From positions 1 through 32,045 of the forward strand of contig NZ_JAILMR010000063.1 in NCBI RefSeq assembly GCF_024692365.1: DNA of 32,045 nucleotides, read 5' to 3'. Of the stretch, positions 24,731 through 32,045 are shown in pieces. How positions within the stretch are numbered: the first letter of the stretch is position 1; each line of letters starts with the position of its first letter. The position numbers and the translations under genes are program-made. This DNA is from Ruminococcus sp. Its GTDB lineage: Bacteria > Bacillota > Clostridia > Oscillospirales > Ruminococcaceae. Under the pieces are notes generated by a model that saw nothing but the letters and a program-made list of their open reading frames with translations, ran no database searches and was not told the origin of the DNA.

Positions 24731-24759
24731 ATTATAGCACATTTGTTCTAGGATGTAAA
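24731..24759 (-). promoter_or_regulatory. Promoter and LexA-type operator of the repressor gene
   Basis: On the minus strand TTTACA (24754-24759), a 17-base spacer and TATAAT (24731-24736) make a strong promoter. The spacer contains GAAC-AAAT-GTGC (24737-24748), one base from the Gram-positive SOS box GAAC-N4-GTTC. The repressor therefore probably controls itself. Confidence 0.65.
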
Positions 24760-24762
24760 GAT

Positions 24763-24821
24763 AAAAAAACACCCTCACTGCTATGTACACAATATTTTGT
24801 GCACGTAGATCAATAAGGGTG
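24763..24821 (-). terminator. Strong minus-strand terminator
   Basis: CACCCT (24770-24775) and AGGGTG (24816-24821) close a long imperfect hairpin with an inner 12-base stem (24781-24792 with 24797-24808). Seven U follow on the minus strand (24763-24769). It separates the repressor operon from the cluster to the right. The DNA between 24838 and 24967 holds nothing I can name. Confidence 0.65.
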
Positions 24822-24967
24822 ACTGTTTGTACTTGTTATTTTCTGACTAAATTACTCACAATTGATAATTCTCAGAAGTTAGTTTATAATGTTCAATATC
24901 AAATGTAAATACTACAACACAGGTCGACACCAGATCAAGTTGTGCCATATTACACTGTTGAATTATT

Positions 24968-25330
24968 ATGAAGCATATGCAGTATAACCGGTCGAGCGTC
25001 ACAGCAAAAAATTTTCAGTTTATCACTATGCTCCTAAAACTCAAAAGAAGCTTGCCAATTAGTGATAACAACAAAGCAGCCTGCACAATGTCAAGAATAC
25101 TCAAAAACTGCGGTATTAATGGAAAGAAAGACATTGTTCACGCATTGCGTCATACATTCGCTACGCTACTCCTCAGACAAGGAACTGATATTAAAGTCGT
25201 ATCTGAGATCCTCGGGCATTCCGATGTTTCGATTACTGTAAACAACCCAAAAGGACACACCCCACCCAGCGCAGCCATATTCGATAAAATAGAAACAGAT
25301 TCAGTAACATTAAAAAGGTCGCTGAATCTG
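24968..25330 (+). pseudogene. Tyrosine recombinase remnant
   Basis: Only the catalytic C-terminus of an integrase is recognisable: TMSRILKNCGI, HALRHTFATLLLRQGTDIKV and SEILGHSDVSITVN. The N-terminal domains and the first catalytic Arg are absent, the reading frame upstream is scrambled (a TPK-type motif is visible only by changing frame), and the part carrying the catalytic Tyr is degraded. It marks a former element boundary beside the phosphoesterase-ATPase cluster. Confidence 0.65.
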
Positions 25331-25333
25331 TTT
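25293..25333 (+). terminator. Terminator between the remnant and the cluster
   Basis: AAACAGATTCAG (25293-25304) and CTGAATCTGTTT (25322-25333) are perfect 12-base arms around a 17-base loop, followed by T-rich DNA on the plus strand. It can also stop the converging cluster transcript. Confidence 0.65.
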
Positions 25334-25363
25334 TACTTTTATTATTCATTTTTAAGCTGTTCT

Positions 25364-26332
25364 TTATAGTACTAATTGAGTGTCATCATAATTAGTAAAG
25401 TGAATAGAAAAACCATATACGTTTCCAGTTGATTCCACATCAACTATTTCAAAATATTTGCTATTTCTAGATATATGCAAACATGTTAGTCCACTATTCT
25501 CCATTAATACCGTCACAAGCGACATCGCGAAAATCAGAGGTTTAGGACCATCAGGAATTAATATTACATCTCCGCTGGGTAATAATTCATTTGCCGTTTC
25601 ACAAAGTTTTGAAATCATAAATTTAAAGTCATCAATATGAAATCCTATAGATATAGCTGATCGTGAAAAAATAGGATTATTAACTGATTTAATACTATCT
25701 AAAAAACCAGTCCTACTTGGATTATAGGCATAACACGAAACCAGAAAGCTTGGATCTGTAATTGAAAGAATTGCTTGAGATCTAATAATATCATATCCTA
25801 ATCCCAGTATATGAATTCTTTTATTATCAACTCTTAAAGAAGGTGTTCCTGAGAATAGAGAAAATGAATCAATACCTGCACTTGGATATTTTTCATATGA
25901 TGAAGGGTATTCTCCTTCCGTATACCAAAAGCTTAAAACATCATCTTTGCATAGTGTTTCTTTTAGTAGTATAGGTAATTTACAATACCAACTTCTAGGC
26001 ATAGAAGAATAGTCAATATGAATTTTATTCGAATAATCATTTGTTCTTTTCTTAACTATCTCCTCAATAACTTTACGGTGAAAGTTTTCATAATCAGAAT
26101 AGCTATTAATTATAACTGTTCCGTCTTTTGCGGTTATTTCATTTATCGTATCAACTACAAAAGGATATTTTTCATAGTCATCAAATGCAATGACAATAAT
26201 TTTTTCGGGGGAAATACAGGATTTAATTTTATTATACAGGAAGCATGAGCGATGCTCATATCCTATTGAAAAAATGAAAACATCATCATTGTTAAAGGCG
26301 TGTATATCGAATTTTTCATTACCGATTATCAT
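25364..26332 (-). CDS. Unrecognised protein of the ATPase cluster, Rossmann-like
   Basis: A 322-residue protein of no family I can name. It alternates beta strands and helices (FIFSIGYEHRSCFLYNKI, KIIVIAFDDYEKYPFV, KIHIDYSSMPRSWY) and near the C-terminus has VILIPDGPKPLIFAMSLVTV, which resembles the GxKP-type motif of nucleotide-sensing CARF-like domains. This is a weak analogy. The ATG pair at 26332-26335 follows AGGAG and overlaps the ATPase end by about a dozen bases, so it is translated with it. It is likely the effector or sensor of the cluster. Confidence 0.7.
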   Translation of the reverse strand: MIIGNEKFDIHAFNNDDVFIFSIGYEHRSCFLYNKIKSCISPEKIIVIAFDDYEKYPFVVDTINEITAKDGTVIINSYSDYENFHRKVIEEIVKKRTNDYSNKIHIDYSSMPRSWYCKLPILLKETLCKDDVLSFWYTEGEYPSSYEKYPSAGIDSFSLFSGTPSLRVDNKRIHILGLGYDIIRSQAILSITDPSFLVSCYAYNPSRTGFLDSIKSVNNPIFSRSAISIGFHIDDFKFMISKLCETANELLPSGDVILIPDGPKPLIFAMSLVTVLMENSGLTCLHISRNSKYFEIVDVESTGNVYGFSIHFTNYDDTQLVL

Positions 26333-28118
26333 CATCGTTCTCCTCAAAAAAAGATAATTGTCTAATCTGATTTTTTTCGTTTTCTTTATCCATGCTTATT
26401 AAATAAGTTGTTACTTGATTGTTTTCAATACTAATTTTTTTGGGTGATACATCAGCTCGCATAGGGATCCAATAGTATGCAGCATAAGCATTTGATAACA
26501 AATATTCTGATGTTTTAGATATTCCGTGTATTAGAGTATCTGAATTAACTGTTATTCTGGAATATGCTATTGCTTGTACTATCCATTTTTGAGCAAAATC
26601 AAATGATTCATTACTATCAAATTTTAAAATAAAATTTGAACCAGCTGATTTTAGATACGAATCATGAACATTACTGTTTAATGTTTTTGATATTATTTCC
26701 AATTCTTTATAAATAGTAGGACCTGTATTCTCAAGAGCTAGAGTCGAAAAACAGAATGTTTTTGCGTAATCCAGAATAACACTATGTTGAACCTTTGGGG
26801 TAAGTTCACTTTTTCTTGCCTTTTCAAATAGCTTATTCATAATTTGAATAAATGCTCTGGGATTACCTTGTGATATTTTTCTGATCATTTGACTTCCTGC
26901 GTACCAACCAGGTTTTCTATTACCCTGTTTTGATAGCAAATACATCCTTCTTACATAAAAAATTGGTGCAAATTTATCATATATAGTTTTTCTTTGATTT
27001 TTATAACGTGAACTGTGCTTTTTACGGGTATCTGATAACTCAGATATGATACCTTCAATTATTGATTCATAAGAAGCTTCTTCTTCTCCTACTTCATTTC
27101 GATAATAATCAATTTGGTCATCATTTCCACACATTCCCACAAATTCCTCAAGGCTGCTAATGGTTAGATTGGCATCAAATCGTGTTTTTAATCTACTGAC
27201 GCATAAAGAATTTGTAAGATTAATGAAATCCTGATCATTATATTTTAAATCAACCACTCTATAACAAAAGTCATTTTCAGCTGATACAGTAATTTTAGGA
27301 TCTAAAGTTTTCAAAGTCCTATGGTAAAATGGTAATGTCGCAACCTTTAATGCCACTCTTTTTGAATCAGAACGAAAAATGCTATTAATACATCTTTGTA
27401 ATGGTTCAGATAAGAATTCTGCTTCATCAATACAAATTATCCATGTAGGTTCTTCTGTTAAACCTATTTCCTTAGATATTAATTCTTTTACAGCAATCAA
27501 CGGAGTGCCGATTTGATGCTTGAAAACTGGTGATATATCTTTTAAATTATTACTATCAATATTAAAATTATAGAATATTTTTTTTATTTTTGCACTCAAA
27601 GAAAAAAAATCGGATATATTATCATCTTCATCAAACCATACACTATTAATAGCTGCTGATAATGTCAAAGTTTTTTGAGCCCAAATTAATCTATCCTGTT
27701 CTTCAGACAATATCTCCTTTAGTTCAACTAACAAAGACTCTGCTAACAAGAAATTAAATGAGATTTGAAAAAGAAGAATTTGCATTTCCTCGGTCATATT
27801 TGCATTTGTGAAATGAGACACAAATTCTAAATGCATAGGAACATATAACGCAATGAATTCTTTTTTTTGTGCTATTTCTTTTGCACGAGGATCATTTATG
27901 TGTTTGAGCATAGAGTATCGCATCATTCTTAAAAGGAAAGTTTTTCCACTGCCGCGAGTACCCAAGAGGATTTCATGTTGATCATTAAACAAGGACCAGT
28001 AATTGGATATAGGGCAAAACTCATTAATAACTTTGCTATCAGAAAAATTTCTTGCTTGGCTGTCACTAAAAGGGTTTTGCTGATCAGTACCTTTAACTAA
28101 ATCAGAAAGACGTTTCAT
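26319..28118 (-). CDS. ORC/CDC6-like P-loop ATPase
   Basis: A 599-residue ATPase. Walker A is LLGTRGSGKTFLLRMM (residues 51-66) and Walker B is WIICIDEAEFL (226-236). An arginine-rich region near 370-400 (RKKHSSRYKNQRKT) and a later winged-helix-like part (SQMIRKISQGNPRAFIQIMN) fit the ORC/CDC6 or STAND-type AAA layout. Such ATPases serve as sensors or loaders in several defence systems. GGAGG precedes the ATG. It lies 15 bases behind the phosphoesterase and overlaps the next gene. No known system with this trio comes to mind. Confidence 0.8.
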   Translation of the reverse strand: MKRLSDLVKGTDQQNPFSDSQARNFSDSKVINEFCPISNYWSLFNDQHEILLGTRGSGKTFLLRMMRYSMLKHINDPRAKEIAQKKEFIALYVPMHLEFVSHFTNANMTEEMQILLFQISFNFLLAESLLVELKEILSEEQDRLIWAQKTLTLSAAINSVWFDEDDNISDFFSLSAKIKKIFYNFNIDSNNLKDISPVFKHQIGTPLIAVKELISKEIGLTEEPTWIICIDEAEFLSEPLQRCINSIFRSDSKRVALKVATLPFYHRTLKTLDPKITVSAENDFCYRVVDLKYNDQDFINLTNSLCVSRLKTRFDANLTISSLEEFVGMCGNDDQIDYYRNEVGEEEASYESIIEGIISELSDTRKKHSSRYKNQRKTIYDKFAPIFYVRRMYLLSKQGNRKPGWYAGSQMIRKISQGNPRAFIQIMNKLFEKARKSELTPKVQHSVILDYAKTFCFSTLALENTGPTIYKELEIISKTLNSNVHDSYLKSAGSNFILKFDSNESFDFAQKWIVQAIAYSRITVNSDTLIHGISKTSEYLLSNAYAAYYWIPMRADVSPKKISIENNQVTTYLISMDKENEKNQIRQLSFFEENDDDNR

Positions 28119-28133
28119 GATATTCCTCCCGTT

Positions 28134-29342
28134 TTATTTTTTAATTAAAACAATACTATCAGGAAAACGCCCAATAATACGGTGAGTATCTTCCAAGTAT
28201 TCTTTCATTTTTTCATTAAGTACATTTATTGGCATATAGTACAAACACTCATCTAAACTATCCCACTTGATTTCGCTATCGCGTTGTTTAAGACTAAGAA
28301 TTGATTCCTTTATTTTTTCATAATCAAATATCTTACCCAACCTCATCTCATAATCCAAAGGAGTCTCTTCACAATTTTTTACTAGAGGGATCCAACCTGA
28401 AGCAGGCGAATATTGAAATGTTTTAAGTTTGAGTACTCCCACTTCATCTCCAAGTTCAACTACATGAATTGTATTTGGTATAGATCCTCCATATCTATGT
28501 GAAGCATTAACCGCAAAACTTCCTGCACATACAAATGAAATAGGGTTTTCCCAAGCTCCATCAAACATAGTTTGCGCCCTTGGATGATGGCGATGTCCAT
28601 GCATAATAACATTAAACCCGTTTGATCCGGCTATTTCAAGCAATTCCCCACTTTCTTCAAGTAAAGAAGGATCCCAAGCTGGTACATTATATTTATAAGC
28701 TAAGGGATGATGATGCAGCAAAATCAGTTTCCACTTCTTACTCCCCTTATATTTCTTCGCTTTATCGGAAAACCATTGCAACTGTGATGTGTCCAGCTTT
28801 CCATGAGAAAACCTTTGATCTTTTGTACAACACCATCCTGTATTAAGAACAAACAAAATAAAATCGTCATTTTCAATTATACCCGAGTAAGGTGCTGGTC
28901 CCTTATCTTCTGTTGGAAACGTTGTTGTAAGATTATGTATCGATGCGTTTGCAGCGATTATACGATACTGTTCTTTTACAAATTCGATTGGAAATTCCGA
29001 ATATGAAGAATCATATTGATCATACAATTCTGATATTTTCCAGTCTATATCATGATTGCCCAAACCTATAAAAATATTCTTTTGTGAAATATTAAGTTTA
29101 TATGCTATATTATTAAGCATATCGTTACAATATTTAAATTCTTGTGGACTACCAATAGAAGTCAAATCACCTGCAACACATATATACGTTATATCCTGCT
29201 CTTTTAACACACTAATAGCACTCTCAATTATAGATTCAGCACCTATACTTTCATCTTTTATTGGCTCACCAGGAACTGAAAGTTCTACTGAACGTGAAAA
29301 CTTTCCAAAATGAATATCACTAATCAATGCAATACGAACCAT
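28134..29342 (-). CDS. Calcineurin-like metallophosphoesterase
   Basis: A 402-residue enzyme of the calcineurin-like fold with a complete two-metal site: SDIHFG (Asp9, His11), GDLT (Asp59), GNHD (Asn96-His97), HHHP (210-213) and MHGHRHH (His248, His250). These proteins cleave phosphodiesters or phosphomonoesters, and in nuclease branches cut DNA or RNA. About 110 residues follow the catalytic core without a known domain. GGAG precedes the ATG. It is 38 bases from the adenine methylase and 15 from the ATPase, so it is co-transcribed. Substrate cannot be deduced. Confidence 0.88.
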   Translation of the reverse strand: MVRIALISDIHFGKFSRSVELSVPGEPIKDESIGAESIIESAISVLKEQDITYICVAGDLTSIGSPQEFKYCNDMLNNIAYKLNISQKNIFIGLGNHDIDWKISELYDQYDSSYSEFPIEFVKEQYRIIAANASIHNLTTTFPTEDKGPAPYSGIIENDDFILFVLNTGWCCTKDQRFSHGKLDTSQLQWFSDKAKKYKGSKKWKLILLHHHPLAYKYNVPAWDPSLLEESGELLEIAGSNGFNVIMHGHRHHPRAQTMFDGAWENPISFVCAGSFAVNASHRYGGSIPNTIHVVELGDEVGVLKLKTFQYSPASGWIPLVKNCEETPLDYEMRLGKIFDYEKIKESILSLKQRDSEIKWDSLDECLYYMPINVLNEKMKEYLEDTHRIIGRFPDSIVLIKK

Positions 29343-29380
29343 TTTAACTCTCCTATAAAAGAATTCGTTAATCCCGTTTT

Positions 29381-30196
29381 TTATAGTTTAAAATCGACAT
29401 GATATGATAACACAAGAAGCTCTAATTTTTGTCCTCTTCCATCAGAGTTTCCAGAAATTGAACTATATCTTTTAAGAGTATGTGTAAAAAAACCATTTTG
29501 TTGATACATTTCTTGTATCTGGTGGTTATATTCATTAGTCAAAACAATATTAGCGCCCCGATCTCTTGCCTTAATCAATGATTTTAATAATCGCTTTTGA
29601 TCTTTCCAAGAAAATAACTTATCATTGTATTTAATGAAACCACTTTGATTATCTGAAATTGCGTATGGCGGATCAGCAAAAATCAAATCTCCCATTTCAG
29701 CATTATGAATTGTTGAAACAAAGTCTTGGGTTAAAATATGTATATTTCTTAATGATTCTCCATATTCAATAAAATTATCAACATCATAAATAAAATTATT
29801 CTTTGTACCAATAGGTACATTAAATAATCCATCTTTATTAACTCTGTACATTCCATTATAACAGGTTCTATTCAAGTACAAAAACCTTGCTGCACGATCA
29901 ATTCTATTATTAGGTAAAGTGTTTCTAATTATATAGTAATACTCTTTGCAATGATTGTCTTGATGCAGTTCTAATAATGATTTGAGTTTTTTAGGATTGC
30001 GAGCCATCACCTGATATGTATTTATTAGATCATTATTAACATCAGCAATAATGGCTTTTTCTGGAAGAAGATGAAAAAAAACAGATCCTCCACCTAAAAA
30101 AGGCTCAATATATAAATTAAATTGCTTTGGGAAAATATAAGAGTATTTTGAAATCAGCCATTGTTTTCCACCAGGCCATTTTAGAAAAGGTCGCAT
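29381..30196 (-). CDS. Dam-type DNA adenine methyltransferase
   Basis: A 271-residue N6-adenine methyltransferase of the D12 (Dam) class. Motifs are FLKWPGGK (4-11), EPFLGGGSVFF (31-41, AdoMet binding) and catalytic DPPY (175-178). The usual target of the family is GATC or a close variant, but the exact site is not predictable. GGAAGTG precedes the ATG. It is the first gene of the cluster, which suggests that the methylation marks self DNA for the downstream ATPase and phosphoesterase. Alternatively it is an independent orphan methylase. Confidence 0.9.
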   Translation of the reverse strand: MRPFLKWPGGKQWLISKYSYIFPKQFNLYIEPFLGGGSVFFHLLPEKAIIADVNNDLINTYQVMARNPKKLKSLLELHQDNHCKEYYYIIRNTLPNNRIDRAARFLYLNRTCYNGMYRVNKDGLFNVPIGTKNNFIYDVDNFIEYGESLRNIHILTQDFVSTIHNAEMGDLIFADPPYAISDNQSGFIKYNDKLFSWKDQKRLLKSLIKARDRGANIVLTNEYNHQIQEMYQQNGFFTHTLKRYSSISGNSDGRGQKLELLVLSYHVDFKL

Positions 30197-30349
30197 TTAT
30201 ACACTTCCAAACTCTAGACTCCTTAGGCAAAACAATAGAAATAAATTAGTTATGCCCCTAATATAATTTATAGCGAATAGTTTTTTATAACAGTAAAGAC
30301 TTGAAAGCAAAACCTTATAATAAGTAGTTCTTTAATCTTTATACTATTA

Positions 30350-30383
30350 TTTTAGTTGTAAAATCGAGATGTTACAACTAAAA
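30350..30383. repeat. 12-bp perfect inverted repeat in the cluster leader
   Basis: TTTTAGTTGTAA (30350-30361) and TTACAACTAAAA (30372-30383) are exact complements around a 10-base loop. It lies between the promoter (30425-30453) and the methylase gene, so the transcript carries this hairpin. The 36-base unit looks like a CRISPR repeat but occurs once. No gene is supported from 30197 to 30517. Confidence 0.5.
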
Positions 30384-30424
30384 CCATCACATGATTACAG
30401 ATTTATTCAAAATCTTCCAGTATA

Positions 30425-30453
30425 ATTATAGCACAATATAATCATAATTGCAA
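30425..30453 (-). promoter_or_regulatory. Promoter of the methylase-phosphoesterase-ATPase cluster
   Basis: On the minus strand TTGCAA (30448-30453), a 17-base spacer and a perfect TATAAT (30425-30430) with TGTGC in front, the extended -10 pattern used elsewhere in the window. The transcript would have a leader of about 220 bases. Confidence 0.6.
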
Positions 30454-30517
30454 TATTTTTTATTAAATTTCTATACACTACAATACTAATCACATCAATT
30501 ATTTATTGTTTTACTTC

Positions 30518-30670
30518 TTAATCACTCCAAAGCATCCCCACCGCTGCCTGCATATCGCTCTCCGTCACTCCCATTCGCTCCATCATCAGCCGAACCGCAT
30601 CATCTGGCGTTTCTATCTGCGCCGTGCCCGCCTTGACCATGTCAAGCACATCTATCATGTGCGCAGTCAT
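30518..30670 (-). pseudogene. C-terminal scrap of an XRE regulator
   Basis: The ORF of 50 residues (VLDMVKAGTAQIETPDDAVR, then LMMERMGV) matches the C-terminus of the XRE regulator at 6214 (ILDQVKAGEVEIATPMDAVA, LMMNKMGV). Everything before this tail is missing, and the homology stops at 30670, four bases from the conserved oriT block of the second relaxase. A deletion has joined the two ends of a former mobilizable element. Confidence 0.75.
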
Positions 30671-30673
30671 AAG

Positions 30674-30722
30674 TAGTGTCAGCCGATTTCAGCGAGAATT
30701 GCATACCCCCACGAAAGGAGAA
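30674..30722 (+). other. Second oriT-like block
   Basis: The block 30674-30725 lines up over its full length with 7729-7780 in front of the first relaxase; shared parts include TTCAGCGA, ATACCCCCA and GAAAGGAGAAATG. Preservation in a collapsed element suggests it could still be mobilised in trans. Confidence 0.5.
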
Positions 30723-31883
30723 ATGCATATAAAAAGATCAATCAGCGGGCGAATCGACAAGGGCAGCGTGGCTCACAATAACCGCGAGTTCATTGCCCCG
30801 AATGTTGATAGGTCGCGCATAAAAGATGATATTACATTGGTAAAAGAAGATATAAAGACGGTCTATCATGAGCTGTTTGACAAGCCCCTCGCGGAATATA
30901 ACGCGAAGCAGAAGCGAAAAGACCGCCGCATCAAAACCTACTACGAACATATAAATCACAGCAAGCAGGAGAAGCCGTTCTATGAGCTGATATTCCAGAT
31001 CGGCAACACGGAGGACACCCATTGCGGAACGCCCGAAGCTACTGTCGCAACTAAAGCCTTGACTAACTTTGTCAAGGGATTTCAGATGCGCAATCCGCAC
31101 ATAAGGGTGTTCAACGCCGTCATTCACTTGGACGAGGAAACGCCGCACGTCCACATTAATTTCATTCCGTTCGCAACGAATCAAACGAGGGGGCTGTCTA
31201 CCCGCAACTCATTAAGCAAGGCGCTGGAACAGCAAGGGTTTGTTAGTGAGGGGAAGAACATGACCTGCACCAAGCAGTGGGTGGAACATGAAAAGGAACA
31301 GCTTGCGGAAGTCATGAAGTCCTATGGTATCGAGTGGGAAAAACTCGGTACGCACGAACAGCACCTTGATGTCCTTGATTACAAAAAGAAGATGAGAGCC
31401 CGTGAGATCGCGGTGCTTGAAAATAAAGTTGAGTGTACTCAGCATCAGCTGGAATCAACCGAGAGGGTTCTTCGTGATGCTGATAATGCTATTGATAGAC
31501 TTGATAAGAAATTTGCGAAGAAGTCGGAAGCCGTCGAACAGCTTGATTCGGATATCAAGAGCAAGTCTGCCGAGTTGGAGAACACCAATGAACAGCTTGC
31601 CGTCAATCAACAGCTTTTGCAAGTCACCTCTGTAAAGGTCGCTCAAATCAATGACATTGACAGCATTAACGTTAAACACTCCGCTATCGGCAGCAAGGTC
31701 ACACTTTCTGAGATGGACTACAACAGTATTGTCAAGCTTGCAAAGAAAGAGTTGGCTGCCGAGCATGATTCGGCTGAAAAAGATGACGAGATATACCGTC
31801 TGAACGAGATACTTCAAGCCCTCAACAAAGAAAAAGCCTTATGGACTGACGAGCGGTCGGCACTCCATAAACTGTGTCTATAG
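30723..31883 (+). pseudogene. Second MobV-type relaxase, C-terminally truncated
   Basis: The ATG at 30723 follows AAAGGAG. The 386-residue protein is co-linear with the relaxase at 7778 over its whole catalytic part, with the HLDEETPHVHINFIPF motif intact. It ends at DERSALHKLCL where the first copy continues with about 60 further coiled-coil residues. The cut coincides with a 24-base palindrome, so the end was replaced by foreign DNA. No integrase follows. The catalytic domain may still work, so pseudogene refers to the lost end. Confidence 0.8.
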
Positions 31884-31892
31884 ACACAGTTT
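31869..31892. repeat. 24-bp perfect palindrome at the relaxase break
   Basis: AAACTGTGTCTA (31869-31880) is followed directly by its exact reverse complement (31881-31892). It covers the stop codon of the truncated relaxase. It could be the end of an inserted element or two abutting ends. Confidence 0.6.
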
Positions 31893-31910
31893 AATTATTC
31901 GAGAAAATGA

Positions 31911-31946
31911 AAAAGCACCTATTCAAAAAACTGAATAGGTGCTTTT
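31911..31946. terminator. Bidirectional terminator
   Basis: AAAAGCACCTATTCA (31911-31925) and TGAATAGGTGCTTTT (31932-31946) form a perfect 15-base stem around AAAAAC, with A and T ends suited to termination in both directions. It may end the relaxase on one side and a gene entering from the right edge on the other; a minus-strand frame open from the edge stops at 32003, too short to name. Confidence 0.65.
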
Positions 31947-32045
31947 GATGCTTGTAAACTTTGCAACATCATAAGAAATACAAATCAAATCGAATTGTTG
32001 CTTTAATTAATTTGGATGGTACTATCTCCAAGTTTAATGTGGTCT

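Noticed and set aside
30350-30383. Possible CRISPR array
   Set aside because: Only one repeat-like unit is present, with no second copy or spacers on either side and no cas gene in the window.
30624-30722. Longer N-terminus for the second relaxase
   Set aside because: The extension crosses the regulator remnant and the oriT-like block; the ATG at 30723 has the ribosome site and matches the first relaxase.
32003-32045. C-terminus of a minus-strand gene at the right edge
   Set aside because: Only 13 open codons are visible, which is expected by chance; the nearby terminator is the sole support.

Overview
The window looks like a piece of a low-GC Firmicutes genome, most like a Ruminococcus or related Clostridia. 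The reasons are the AT-rich intergenic DNA, strong GGAGG-type ribosome sites, repeated TGCTATAAT-type extended -10 promoters, and families common in Clostridial mobile elements (MobV relaxase, serine recombinase clusters, DUF3789-like and SHOCT-like small proteins). The genus is inferred from gene style, not proven. Almost everything here is accessory DNA: mobile-element modules, their cargo and their debris.

Layout. 1-1650: a partial gene at the left edge, then a decayed IS66 element fused to a broken ISL3-like transposase. 1645-5355: a minus-strand operon for a small secreted cysteine-containing protein, two membrane permeases, an ABC ATPase and an anchored protein, with a palindrome inside its promoter; it resembles a bacteriocin-type export or immunity operon. 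5356-5914: gene-free AT-rich DNA with an imperfect direct repeat. 5915-10520: a compact integrative mobilizable element (region-2-only sigma factor, XRE regulator, divergent excisionase-like gene, candidate oriT, MobV relaxase, tyrosine integrase, terminator). 10800-14600: a restriction-modification island with an HTH-fused cytosine-5 methyltransferase, a convergent restriction enzyme, an ASCH protein, a 39-aa echo of the restriction enzyme C-terminus, and a TdeIII-like restriction gene killed by one in-frame stop.

15020-24830: one end of a larger element, all on the minus strand. In transcription order it holds a LexA-like repressor with its own operator, a zinc-ribbon protein, an elaborate RNA leader, a region-4 sigma factor, a structured non-coding RNA candidate, a 48-aa protein plus MazF-like toxin, a DinG-like helicase, two small translationally coupled proteins, and three serine recombinases. 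The middle recombinase lacks the catalytic domain. 24968-25333: a tyrosine recombinase remnant and a terminator. 25364-30196: a minus-strand cluster of Dam-type adenine methylase, metallophosphoesterase, ORC/CDC6-like P-loop ATPase and an unrecognised protein; this is the best candidate for an undescribed (probably defence) system. 30518-31883: a collapsed second copy of the mobilizable element (regulator tail joined to oriT and a C-terminally cut relaxase), followed by a palindrome and a bidirectional terminator.

How it fits together: XRE/sigma and LexA/sigma pairs probably time excision, and the relaxase/oriT and integrase move the small element. The restriction-modification genes and the ATPase-phosphoesterase cluster are probably defence cargo carried between mobile-element boundaries.
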